DNA from: a candidate division WWE3 bacterium CG22_combo_CG10-13_8_21_14_all_39_12
GTDB taxonomy: Bacteria; Patescibacteriota; 4484-211; GCA-002791395
DNA: 26,268 bases
NCBI GenBank assembly: GCA_002771355.1
Contig: PCSU01000023.1
Coordinates: 2,207-28,474, forward strand
Direction: 5' to 3'
The notes below the pieces were generated by a model. It was not told where the DNA came from, did not search any database, and saw only the letters and a list, made by a program, of their open reading frames with translations. Position 1 is the first letter of the stretch; each line of letters opens with the position of its first letter. A program made the translations under genes and the position numbers. Positions 9,293 through 17,560 of this stretch are shown here, piece by piece.

Positions 9293-9562
9293 TTAGCGTG
9301 AAAACCGCGCCAATTCAACGTTTTCTACTTCCACATTAGAACAAAAATCCTGTACCGTTCGAATCCATGTAAGCCGTTCTCCATACTGCGCTTGATAAAC
9401 AACACACACTTCTTCTGTTGCCTCGTCAAGAGCGATCGAGACAATTTTGTACGGCTTTAATCTATCAATATCTTTGTAATGAAAATATGTAGCAGAGACA
9501 TCAACCCTTTGACATGCGTCATGTATCCGAGATTGTAGTTCCTCTTGAGATGTGTGTGACAT
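9293..9562 (-). CDS. DUF1653 family protein
   Basis: An 89-residue soluble protein. The central part, YFHYKDIDRLKPYKIV...VVYQAQYGERLTWIR...F, followed by RF near the C terminus, matches the DUF1653 pattern (YxHYKGxxY, VVYxxxYG, WVRPxxxF). The function of this family is unknown. The gene starts 3 bp after the stop of the MFS half-transporter gene, so the two are almost certainly cotranscribed and translationally linked. Confidence 0.85.
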   Translation of the reverse strand: MSHTSQEELQSRIHDACQRVDVSATYFHYKDIDRLKPYKIVSIALDEATEEVCVVYQAQYGERLTWIRTVQDFCSNVEVENVELARFSR

Positions 9563-9565
9563 TTA

Positions 9566-10189
9566 TTATTGTTTTTTAATTCCCCTATTCGCCCAAACAA
9601 AAAGGGTAAATGGCATTGCACCCAGTAAAATGAGAAACCCAGCTACGACAAATAACACATTGAACCCATACTCTTGTGCAACATACCCTCCAAGCATTGC
9701 TGTTAATGCCATCCCGCCCATGCTAACAGCGTCATACACTCCCCATTCAGTAGATTCTTTGCCTTTATCTAAATGTTCACTAAATAATACGTATTTTGCA
9801 GGAGAAACAATTCCAAAACCAAGTCCCGATAGCGCCTGAAGAATCAACACCCACGTAATGTTCGAGGCGAATACAAAACCAAAGTAAGCAATCGACACGA
9901 TGAGTATGCCAACAACAGCAAATACAAATTTCTTATCATCTGAAGCACCGTTTAGTGACCGTGCGGCTATAAGTTCAAATACCATTCGAGACAATAAATA
10001 TACCGTCGCGGCAGTACCAGCTGCCTCGATACTTCCTCCACTAACCTCATTAGCAATAAATATGGCAAATACCGGCCCCAAAAAATTTATCCCACCCCAA
10101 AAAAATGTTTCTGAAATAATAAACGCACGAACAATTGGATTTACATGAAATTTTGATGGCTTGTGACCTAGAAATGATTGAAATATCAT
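9566..10189 (-). CDS. Half-size MFS transporter-like protein (six helices)
   Basis: A 207-residue protein with about six hydrophobic helices, roughly half a normal major facilitator protein of about 400 residues and 12 helices. The loop AARSLNGASDDKKF between helices 2 and 3 resembles MFS motif A, and the AxxGLGFGIVSPA segment in helix 4 also fits. No second half is nearby: a DUF1653 gene follows directly and an unrelated divergent gene precedes it. Frame and ends are clean, with promoter TTGTTA, 17 bp, TACGAT ending 10 nt before ATG. It therefore looks like an intact short gene, which might act as a dimer, rather than a broken one. The substrate cannot be predicted. Confidence 0.8.
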   Translation of the reverse strand: MIFQSFLGHKPSKFHVNPIVRAFIISETFFWGGINFLGPVFAIFIANEVSGGSIEAAGTAATVYLLSRMVFELIAARSLNGASDDKKFVFAVVGILIVSIAYFGFVFASNITWVLILQALSGLGFGIVSPAKYVLFSEHLDKGKESTEWGVYDAVSMGGMALTAMLGGYVAQEYGFNVLFVVAGFLILLGAMPFTLFVWANRGIKKQ

Positions 10190-10199
10190 GTGTCTTTAC

Positions 10200-10228
10200 A
10201 TCGTATCTAATTACCCTTCAGATAACAA
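10200..10228 (-). promoter_or_regulatory. Promoter of the MFS/DUF1653 operon
   Basis: TTGTTA (10228-10223), a 17-bp spacer and TACGAT (10205-10200). The start codon is 10 nt beyond the -10 box, so the leader would be about 3 nt. It is divergent from the promoter at 10244-10272, with 15 bp between the two -35 boxes. Confidence 0.65.
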
Positions 10229-10243
10229 TATCAAGAAATTTGC

Positions 10244-10272
10244 TTTACATTAAAGCAAGGTTACGTTACGAT
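10244..10272 (+). promoter_or_regulatory. Promoter of the unknown 332-residue protein gene
   Basis: TTTACA (10244-10249), a 17-bp spacer and TACGAT (10267-10272). The ATG is 7 nt downstream of the -10 box, so the transcript would start at the start codon. Both promoters of this divergent pair share the same -10, TACGAT. Confidence 0.65.
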
Positions 10273-10279
10273 TACTCTT

Positions 10280-11278
10280 ATGGGTCAAGATCCAGCAAAC
10301 CTAGAACAACTTAAACAGGTGGTATCCCAAAATGATCAGCTAACATTCGGTAACGCCACAGAATTTCTAAAAAATAACGGCATGCCCAACCCCGAAGACC
10401 ACCAGGAGTTTGTCGAACATTGCGGAAGAGTATTTGCACATATTGAAAGAATTACCCATAGTGGCCCAAACCAAGAAACTATGCGTGCAGTTCAAATGGA
10501 AGAACTCAATACCTTACACGCAATTGCAGTAAATCGTGAAAATTTGCTAGCAAACACCGCAACTCAAAATCAGTATGAATGGGATCCAAATCCCCATGAT
10601 GTAGGGTTTGATTTTATGAGTAATGGAAAAATTGTACACCGACCAATGCTCGAAGAACATATGGACATGGTTAACAGACTTGAACAAGCGCAACGCATTG
10701 CAACTGCATTTGCAAAAAACGTCGAATCAAGAGGGGTTGACCCTACCTTTTATTCAATTGAAACTTATTTACTTCAAAATCCCAACGCTACTGAAGGAAT
10801 CGACCCAGACCGCTTAACGGGTCTCCTTAATATAGAAATAACAAATCTACTTAATACCCGCGAAGATCTTATGGCAATTCCAGAAACACATCGAAACTAT
10901 CGCTTTTACAAAGACCTGATACAAGCATCTATTCCAACAATTCGACACGAATTAGTAGAACAGGCTGACCCCGAATATGTAGAAAAGAGAGCACTGGCAA
11001 TCATCGAGAATCAAGAAATCAATAGTTTGTCAGAAATGGATTTAGAAGAAGAGTTTGATGTTTTGTCAACATTTCTTATACGAACAGGAAACGATATGAG
11101 ACTAGATACATTAAATGCACGCGAACCTGCTCTCAATAAACTCGGGAACCCTAATCTCCAATACAATTCCCAAACTCGAGAACTAGAGTACCAAGGTAAA
11201 CCCTTATCTAGTAACAAAACGAAAGCCCGCATTAATCTCGCTTATATTATGCAAGGAAAAGAACCTGTGTTCGAATAA
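10280..11278 (+). CDS. Unknown helical cytoplasmic protein
   Basis: A 332-residue protein without signal peptide, membrane segment or cysteine-rich motif. It is acidic, rich in Gln, Asn and Glu, and appears mostly alpha-helical. I recognise no domain. Notable segments are PNPHDVGFDFMSNGKIVHRP near residue 110 and a C-terminal stretch with a LEYQGKPL turn followed by a Lys-rich helix. The codon pattern fits a real gene, and it has a clear leaderless-type promoter. It converges on the DNA ligase gene with only 3 bp between the stop codons. It could be lineage-restricted. Confidence 0.8.
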   Translation: MGQDPANLEQLKQVVSQNDQLTFGNATEFLKNNGMPNPEDHQEFVEHCGRVFAHIERITHSGPNQETMRAVQMEELNTLHAIAVNRENLLANTATQNQYEWDPNPHDVGFDFMSNGKIVHRPMLEEHMDMVNRLEQAQRIATAFAKNVESRGVDPTFYSIETYLLQNPNATEGIDPDRLTGLLNIEITNLLNTREDLMAIPETHRNYRFYKDLIQASIPTIRHELVEQADPEYVEKRALAIIENQEINSLSEMDLEEEFDVLSTFLIRTGNDMRLDTLNAREPALNKLGNPNLQYNSQTRELEYQGKPLSSNKTKARINLAYIMQGKEPVFE

Positions 11279-11281
11279 TTC

Positions 11282-13003
11282 TCAGCCGCTTTTATACATT
11301 GACCGAACCTCTTTAACACTTGTTGCCTGTTCTGGTGATTTATCATCTCTCCACTGAACTAGACGTGGAAACCGAAGGGCATAACCCGGCTTATCTCCAA
11401 CCTTTCCAGCCGTATGATTTGGCGAACGCGTGATCGTGTCTGCCAAAACCTCAACAACCATCTGTGGATCGAGCCAAACATCTTGCTCTAACCCCAAAGG
11501 CACCTCGTACTCTTTTGGCTTTTGGGAGACAGCAAGCTCATCAGCTCTTAATTTCATCTCTTTCCACTGGTCATCAGTTAAACCGGTACCAACATTACTA
11601 ATTGTTTTATATTTTTGTTCTTGACTATCATATACACCAACTAAAAATGCGCCTATCCCAAATTTATTTCGTCTACCTTTTCCTGCTTTATATCCCATTA
11701 CTACACAATCTATCGTGTCATTAAGATCCCCTGTATCTTCTCTTTTCAATTTAATCCAATTAAAATTTCGAGATCCCGCCGCGTAAGGTGAATCAAGTCT
11801 TTTTGCCATAATCCCCTCGAGCCCCTTCGCAATCTGCTCGTCAAAATACTCCGAAAGTTTAATAGCCGTTGATATGACGGTTTTATTTGAAACAAGCAGT
11901 GCTTCTGACCTATCGCCAACGGTCTCTGCCAAAACCTCTCGGCGCTTTTGATACGGAACATTTAGGTAACTGTCTCCATTAAAAAATAAAATGTCAAAAC
12001 AAAAAACCTTAAGTGGCAACTCTTTGGCTTTTTCCTCAACATTATGCTTTCGCCTGCGTTGCATCGTTTCCTGAAAAGGAAGCATCTTGTCCGTAACAGG
12101 ATCGAATGCAACAGCCTCACCCTCCAGCACCACAGAAGTGACATCAAGTTGAGATAAAGCATCAACAATCTCTGGAAACATCTCAGACATATCTTCTAAA
12201 TTCCGAGAATATAGATGCGGCATCTTACCACGTTCAAAGTGCATCTGAAGCCGAAACCCGTCAATTTTGGGTTCTACACTAACAGTACCTAGTTTTTCGA
12301 TAATTGCTTCCGCAGTTGGCAACCGTTCTGCCGCAGCAGGTCGAACAGGAACGCCAACAGTTACAGTAATGTCTTTAAGTGACTCAATTCCTTGCCCCTT
12401 AACCTTTTGGGCAATTAACCCAATATCTGCAGACACATTAAATGCGCGCTCAAGTTCCTTGCGGTGACTCTTATCACCACCGAGCATCCACGACAACCCG
12501 TCAAGAATAGTCATATCTGAAAACCCCAGCCGAAGTTTTTTGACCGGTATCCTAGCAATATATCGAGCGGAAAGTGAATCGACAGACTTTAGCAAATCTG
12601 CCAATCCAGATATCTTAAGTTCTTGAGACCCTTCTCCTGAATATATAGCAATCTCAAGCAGAGATTCAAAAACCTGTTCAACTGATAAACCATCCCCCTT
12701 ATTATCTACCAATAGATTTTGGGTAAGATCCCCTATATCACCAATAGCTTTCATTTGCGTGGCTACAAGATTCTCAGGCTTACCAGAAGTAAGAGAAATG
12801 GACCTTAGCAATAATTTTTGCGAAATGCCAAATTCCTGCCTTTGGTGCGGTGGGCCCAGATGCCCAAGCACAAGATAGCACATTTCTTTAATTTCATCCG
12901 ACCCAGCCTCACTAAACATCTCTCCAAGAAGCTCGGTAATTTCATTTCGAGAATCTAAACCCTCAATTCTACTAAGATAGTTCGCAAACGTTGAAAATTT
13001 CAT
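11282..13003 (-). CDS. lig: ATP-dependent DNA ligase (archaeal/LIG1 type)
   Basis: A 573-residue ligase that seals nicks using ATP. An N-terminal helical DNA-binding domain (about residues 1-200) is followed by GVPVRP. The adenylation domain has nucleotidyl-lysine motif EPKIDGFR at about 247, motif III LEGEAVAFDP, motif IV EGIMAKR and motif V NWIKLKRE. A C-terminal OB-fold domain completes it. Most bacteria replicate with NAD-dependent LigA; archaeal-type ATP ligases of this size occur in some bacteria including CPR lineages. Whether LigA is also present cannot be seen here. The gene starts 5 bp after the Fic stop and is the last of the cluster. It ends with TGA. Confidence 0.95.
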   Translation of the reverse strand: MKFSTFANYLSRIEGLDSRNEITELLGEMFSEAGSDEIKEMCYLVLGHLGPPHQRQEFGISQKLLLRSISLTSGKPENLVATQMKAIGDIGDLTQNLLVDNKGDGLSVEQVFESLLEIAIYSGEGSQELKISGLADLLKSVDSLSARYIARIPVKKLRLGFSDMTILDGLSWMLGGDKSHRKELERAFNVSADIGLIAQKVKGQGIESLKDITVTVGVPVRPAAAERLPTAEAIIEKLGTVSVEPKIDGFRLQMHFERGKMPHLYSRNLEDMSEMFPEIVDALSQLDVTSVVLEGEAVAFDPVTDKMLPFQETMQRRRKHNVEEKAKELPLKVFCFDILFFNGDSYLNVPYQKRREVLAETVGDRSEALLVSNKTVISTAIKLSEYFDEQIAKGLEGIMAKRLDSPYAAGSRNFNWIKLKREDTGDLNDTIDCVVMGYKAGKGRRNKFGIGAFLVGVYDSQEQKYKTISNVGTGLTDDQWKEMKLRADELAVSQKPKEYEVPLGLEQDVWLDPQMVVEVLADTITRSPNHTAGKVGDKPGYALRFPRLVQWRDDKSPEQATSVKEVRSMYKSG

Positions 13004-13008
13004 ATTAT

Positions 13009-14055
13009 TTAGCGTAAAACATACTTTGACGCCTTGGTTTTACCTTCTTTTTTTATTACTCCCTTATCCATCATATCCTTAAGCTCTCTAAGTACCGTAT
13101 CATCACTTATGTTGGGAAATAATTCCTCAAAATCAACATTCCTAAACGCATGATTAACCTCTATATACTGTAAAATCTCCTCCTGTCTATCGTTTAATGC
13201 AACTTGACCGATTTCTCTTTGTAATTGATGATCTCTACTCATTTTTAGAACACGTTCCTTTACTCGTTTGAGTTCGATCTCTAACCCTGAAGCAAAAAAT
13301 TCTAGCCATGTTGTTAATACATCATCACTCTTTTGGTACGTTTGAATCGCATCATAGTATCCAGAAGCATTCTGGTCATAATACTCATCAAGAGAAAAAA
13401 ATCTTTTTATATCGTACCCATCCAGATATAACGAAGCAGTCCCTAAAGCACGCGCTGACCTACCGTTCCCTTCAGTAAACGGGTGAATTCTAGCAATTTC
13501 AGCAATTGTTATCCCTGCACGTAAAATTGGATGTGTTTGGTCTCCTTCTTCTCCCGCAGTCCACTCAAAAAAATCCTTAATAAGGTCTAAAACATCTTCA
13601 GGATTTGGTGCAACAAAAGAAACTTCTCCCGTTGTGGAATTTCTTGTTCCATACCATCCCGTCCGATATCCACGTACCTCATTTTCAGGAACAACATTTG
13701 TTACAACATATTCATGGATTTTGTTTAGATGCTCCTCGGTGATTCGATTTGATGTAGTTTTAAGTCCTTCTACGTACTTAATAACACTCCTATAGTTTAT
13801 AACTTCTTGAACGTGACCTGTCTGTGCTGTGACTAAACTCTCATCTCCTTCCCAAATTGTTCGAGCCTCCTCTAAACTAAGTGGGTTTCCCTCAAGTGCT
13901 GTTGTATGGTGCGCTATACGAACAGCTGCATCTTCTCTAAACTGCCGTTCCCAATAAGGAACAAGTGGTGCGTGTTCAATAAATTCCCGTGACGCCTCTA
14001 TTGATGCTATGCTTAAAAGAATTTTATTTGTTATCTGGTAATTAGGTTTGAACAT
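13009..14055 (-). CDS. Fic family protein (putative AMP-transferase)
   Basis: A 348-residue protein with an intact Fic motif, HPFTEGNGRSAR (about residues 191-202), which coordinates nucleotide triphosphate for transfer of AMP or another group to a target hydroxyl. The inhibitory helix motif (S/T)xxxE(G/N) is present upstream as TTALEGN (about 51-57), so it is a self-inhibited class with N-terminal autoregulation. The C terminus (about 285-348) looks like a winged-helix domain, as in many Fic proteins with an HTH. The start overlaps the GT4 stop by 14 nt, and the ligase gene follows after 5 bp, so expression is coupled to a glycan and DNA-ligation cluster. No antitoxin-like small gene is visible. 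The target is unknown. Confidence 0.92.
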   Translation of the reverse strand: MFKPNYQITNKILLSIASIEASREFIEHAPLVPYWERQFREDAAVRIAHHTTALEGNPLSLEEARTIWEGDESLVTAQTGHVQEVINYRSVIKYVEGLKTTSNRITEEHLNKIHEYVVTNVVPENEVRGYRTGWYGTRNSTTGEVSFVAPNPEDVLDLIKDFFEWTAGEEGDQTHPILRAGITIAEIARIHPFTEGNGRSARALGTASLYLDGYDIKRFFSLDEYYDQNASGYYDAIQTYQKSDDVLTTWLEFFASGLEIELKRVKERVLKMSRDHQLQREIGQVALNDRQEEILQYIEVNHAFRNVDFEELFPNISDDTVLRELKDMMDKGVIKKEGKTKASKYVLR

Positions 14056-15316
14056 ATTTTTTCAAACGAGCTCGTATTTCACTCATACTATCATGCATAT
14101 ACTGCCGATACTGGTTAACTACCTCTGACGCAAAACGAGGTGGCCCGTTTAACACTCTATACTCATCCTGAACATTTTCATAAAGGGTAAGCAACGACTC
14201 AATAGTAAAACCTATGTCAAAACGCTTACTTAATTCAATGCTCTTTGCTGAAAACTGTCTTCTTTTGTGCTGATCACCCATTAATGCCAATAACCCCTTA
14301 TTAAACGAATCCACACTATCAGATACATAGCCATTTTCACCATCCTCTAACATTCCCGTATACGCATCATCAGAAGAAATCAACAATGGTAATCCTGCAG
14401 CCATTGCCTCCGTTACAACAAGACCCTGCGTTTCTGAAGTACTAACAAACCCAAAAACATCTGCTGATGCATATGCATGTTTTACATCAGGTACCGGTAT
14501 ATAGTCAGTAAACACTACAACCCCATCTAATCCCGCCTTACTTGCCATAATTTTAAATTCTGGCAATTCAGGCCCACCTCCGACAACCACACACTTTAAC
14601 CCAACTCTTTTGCTCTCGGGAAGATGTGAAAGATAAGTAAATATTTTCCCGATAGCTTTTTCATGTGCTACTCTCCCCACAAAGAGTAGCACAAAATCAT
14701 CTTCGTTCACAAAACCATGCTCTATTAAATATCGAGCATTTGTTTGACCTTCAGAAAAAGATTCTCTGTCAATTCCACTAGGAATCACATGCATTTCTTT
14801 TGTTACACCAATACGTTTCAACCAATTGTATATTTTCATACTTGGCGCAATAATGACATCGCTTCTTTGTCCCCACCACTGGCTTAACTCATCAAGAGCG
14901 TCTTTACTTAAAACCTTACCATCAAAAATGTAGTGCCCATACTCCGGGATATACATATGAAAGGTGTGAATATGTGGTAACCTATGTAGCTTTGCAACCT
15001 GCCAAGCTAATAGCCCCATGGGTCCAGGAGAGTGAGAGTGTACGAGTGAATAATGCTTAGAGTACGCACGTTTTAAGTTTGAGACATCTAACGGAACAGA
15101 AAACCTGATTTCAGGTTGGAACAGAAGTGGAATAGAGCTAAACCTAAAAATATTATCATCATCTGTATACTCCCCTGGGGTCTTGGGAACATACACATCG
15201 TGTGCAATGTCCCGATGAGAAAGCTCATTATGTAATAGTTCTAATGAAACAGATACTCCATCAATTTTTGGGCGATAGGCATCAGAAAAATGGGATATGT
15301 ATTTATCGGACATCAT
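14042..15316 (-). CDS. GT4 family glycosyltransferase
   Basis: A retaining GT-B glycosyltransferase of about 424 residues. The N-terminal FSDAYRPKIDGVSVSLELL and HSHSPGPMGL segments and the C-terminal SETQGLVVTEAMAAGLP (an EX7E motif) are typical. The overall pattern is like diacylglycerol glucosyltransferases and related GT4 enzymes using nucleotide sugars, but the acceptor cannot be decided. A glycolipid or surface glycan is likely from context. Two consecutive ATGs (15316, 15313) follow a TTG in frame, and the exact start among them is uncertain. It overlaps the upstream GT2 gene by 14 nt and the downstream Fic gene by 14 nt. Confidence 0.92.
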   Translation of the reverse strand: MMSDKYISHFSDAYRPKIDGVSVSLELLHNELSHRDIAHDVYVPKTPGEYTDDDNIFRFSSIPLLFQPEIRFSVPLDVSNLKRAYSKHYSLVHSHSPGPMGLLAWQVAKLHRLPHIHTFHMYIPEYGHYIFDGKVLSKDALDELSQWWGQRSDVIIAPSMKIYNWLKRIGVTKEMHVIPSGIDRESFSEGQTNARYLIEHGFVNEDDFVLLFVGRVAHEKAIGKIFTYLSHLPESKRVGLKCVVVGGGPELPEFKIMASKAGLDGVVVFTDYIPVPDVKHAYASADVFGFVSTSETQGLVVTEAMAAGLPLLISSDDAYTGMLEDGENGYVSDSVDSFNKGLLALMGDQHKRRQFSAKSIELSKRFDIGFTIESLLTLYENVQDEYRVLNGPPRFASEVVNQYRQYMHDSMSEIRARLKKYVQT

Positions 15317-16019
15317 CAAGCTCTATTGTACTGGATTTATGGCGAATTGTATCGGCAAGCCCCCGTGCATATAGATAAAGTGCCCTCAGGGGCTGTTTCT
15401 TAAACCGTCTAGAAGATACTCCTACTTTCATATCCAAAAGATACGCAATCTTTCCAACTTTCTGCATTCTTTTTGAAAGATCAACGTCAGCACTTATTTG
15501 AAAACTCATATCAACGCCACCGATCTGCTGATATGTAGACAGTCTCATTGCCATATTTGAACCAACAAACTGCATCGTACCTGTTAACAAACGCTGAACC
15601 CACACAAATACCGCAAACACTCCTCCAGAAAAGAACTTTACTATTGGTGAATTATCATAAAAATATGTTGGGCCTGTAGCTCCTACAATATCTGGATCGT
15701 CCATAACTTTTACTACTGAAGCAACCCAATGATTAGAGACTGCTGAATCTGCATCCGTCTGTATGACCCAATCATATCCTTCAGAAATTACATAATCGTA
15801 TCCTGCCTTAAGTGCATACGCTATACCTTTTTGGGGCTCCGAAACAACAATTGCACCATGCTCTTTTGCAATATCCGAAGTTTTATCAGTTGAAGCGTTG
15901 TCCACAACAATTATTGCAAAAGGAGTCGGTAAACCAACCTGATTCTTTATTGAAGACAGGGCCTGACCTAAATATTTTTCTTCATTGTATGCGGTGATTA
16001 AGACTGCAAAGGTACTCAT
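15303..16019 (-). CDS. GT2 family glycosyltransferase
   Basis: A 238-residue inverting GT-A enzyme: N-terminal VLITAYNEEKYL, then VVDNASTDKT, a TDADS (DxD-type) metal-binding motif at about residues 88-92, and a GSNMAMR acceptor region. A hydrophobic stretch near residues 130-145 may attach it to the membrane. Its start overlaps the stop of the larger glycosyltransferase upstream in an ATGA arrangement, and its end overlaps the GT4 gene, indicating translational coupling of the three. Confidence 0.92.
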   Translation of the reverse strand: MSTFAVLITAYNEEKYLGQALSSIKNQVGLPTPFAIIVVDNASTDKTSDIAKEHGAIVVSEPQKGIAYALKAGYDYVISEGYDWVIQTDADSAVSNHWVASVVKVMDDPDIVGATGPTYFYDNSPIVKFFSGGVFAVFVWVQRLLTGTMQFVGSNMAMRLSTYQQIGGVDMSFQISADVDLSKRMQKVGKIAYLLDMKVGVSSRRFKKQPLRALYLYARGLADTIRHKSSTIELDDVR

Positions 16020-17530
16020 GATATAACGGTCCTTTTCCCATCTTTACGGTGTTTACGTGTTACCCTAAACGACAAATACTTTCCAAACATCAAGCGCGTT
16101 TGAGAATCTATTGCAGGGAGCGTTCCAAATGTCATAAGAATAAGTGGCGTCATTAAAAGCTGAACATTTCCTATGAATCGTCGTAGTCTTGACCATGTAT
16201 GTGGCATCGGCGGAAATAACTTATGGTTTAAAATTGCTGTTGGCAATAATCCAAGGATTGCAAACGTAAGAATTATACCTGAATAAAACACTAAATTTGT
16301 TCCAAGCACTGTTTCTCTAAAATAACCATTTACAGCAACAAGGATAAGTGCACCAAACCCTGTTATGTAGGCAATTGTTGCCCAAATCAAGTCTGCCCTG
16401 ACCACAAAAAGCAGTCGCTCCAACCGTTTGATAAGAGGCATTTCCCTCTCGCTTAACGTCATTTTGTAAATAAATGGACGATGCTCTACTCCATACGCCC
16501 ACCTTTGAAGTTGTTTGTACTGATTAGTAAAGGACTTTCCAAGAGTATCGTCTAAAACAGTATCACCATATACTGGTAACCAGTGGGGCACCACTTCAAA
16601 ATCACCTTTAAAGTGATAGAGCGCATTCCAGTACAATCTGCTGTCGTCATTTACGTGGTCGGTTGACCAAAAACCTAGCTCCTTTAGTGTTCGCAAATTA
16701 AGCGAATGACTGCTAAAAATTACATACTTCCATGGCTCAACGAGTTCTGCCAACTGATTGATCGTATGTGAAGATGCAATAATTCTCATAGGAGCTGGCG
16801 CCTGCCAGTAGTTATTTGAATACATAAAGACACCGGTAAAAGACCGTTGCCTTACATTTTCTGTTGAAAGGTATTTATGTGTAAGACCAGCAAGAAACTG
16901 TTGGTGCACAACAAAATCAGCATCAAGTGTTGTTAGAATCGTATTATCAATATCAATGTCCTTCTCAAGAGTCTCCCATAAATGATTAAGCGACCACGTC
17001 CTATTTGAACCAGGACCGACCACTTCTCCTTCAATATCTCCCGGATGCTCAGTTACGTATACTGCGGCAACTCTATGAGAAAATTCTTCAGCGATTTTTT
17101 TCTTTGCCACCTTAAGCTCAGGATCTTCCCTCTGCTCAAGAGCCAAAACCACTCTCACATGTGATAAATCGTACTCAGAGTTCGCAATCCCCTCAAAGGT
17201 TGTCCGAATAACGTATTCAGGTTCTTTATAGGTAGGGATAATGAGAAGATGTTCTATAGTTGAATGTTCGTCTGGAAAATCGTGTTTGAGTTTACTCCAC
17301 CAATCCACCTTTATAACCTTTTTAAATATCCGGTATCCCAAAATACTATATGTTGCGCTCTTAAATGCACGGTACAGCCAATAAACATCAAGAAATATAA
17401 TTCCATACGCCATTGCAAAAGGAAGGTTTAAAGCTAACCAGACTGGGGATGTTAATACCAACCACGTTAAAATTCCTGGCACCATTTCAAAAATTCGATC
17501 AATGTGTGATTTTGTAGATTTATTTTGCAT
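16016..17530 (-). CDS. Membrane GT2, cellulose-synthase-like processive glycosyltransferase
   Basis: A 504-residue membrane protein. Two N-terminal membrane helices (about residues 15-60) come first. A cytoplasmic GT2 domain follows with IPTYKEPEYV, TLDADF, a DDSRLYW segment and QLQRWAYG, which corresponds to the QxxRW motif. Three to four C-terminal helices complete it. This layout is that of processive beta-glycan synthases such as cellulose- or hyaluronan-synthase-like enzymes. No PilZ domain is visible. It starts 30 bp after the polA stop and overlaps the next GT2 gene (TGA inside ATGA). Its product could be a surface polysaccharide exported through its own channel. The sugar is unknown. 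Confidence 0.9.
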   Translation of the reverse strand: MQNKSTKSHIDRIFEMVPGILTWLVLTSPVWLALNLPFAMAYGIIFLDVYWLYRAFKSATYSILGYRIFKKVIKVDWWSKLKHDFPDEHSTIEHLLIIPTYKEPEYVIRTTFEGIANSEYDLSHVRVVLALEQREDPELKVAKKKIAEEFSHRVAAVYVTEHPGDIEGEVVGPGSNRTWSLNHLWETLEKDIDIDNTILTTLDADFVVHQQFLAGLTHKYLSTENVRQRSFTGVFMYSNNYWQAPAPMRIIASSHTINQLAELVEPWKYVIFSSHSLNLRTLKELGFWSTDHVNDDSRLYWNALYHFKGDFEVVPHWLPVYGDTVLDDTLGKSFTNQYKQLQRWAYGVEHRPFIYKMTLSEREMPLIKRLERLLFVVRADLIWATIAYITGFGALILVAVNGYFRETVLGTNLVFYSGIILTFAILGLLPTAILNHKLFPPMPHTWSRLRRFIGNVQLLMTPLILMTFGTLPAIDSQTRLMFGKYLSFRVTRKHRKDGKRTVIS

Positions 17531-17560
17531 AGTGTGTGTTAACCATACTGTTCAACCCTA

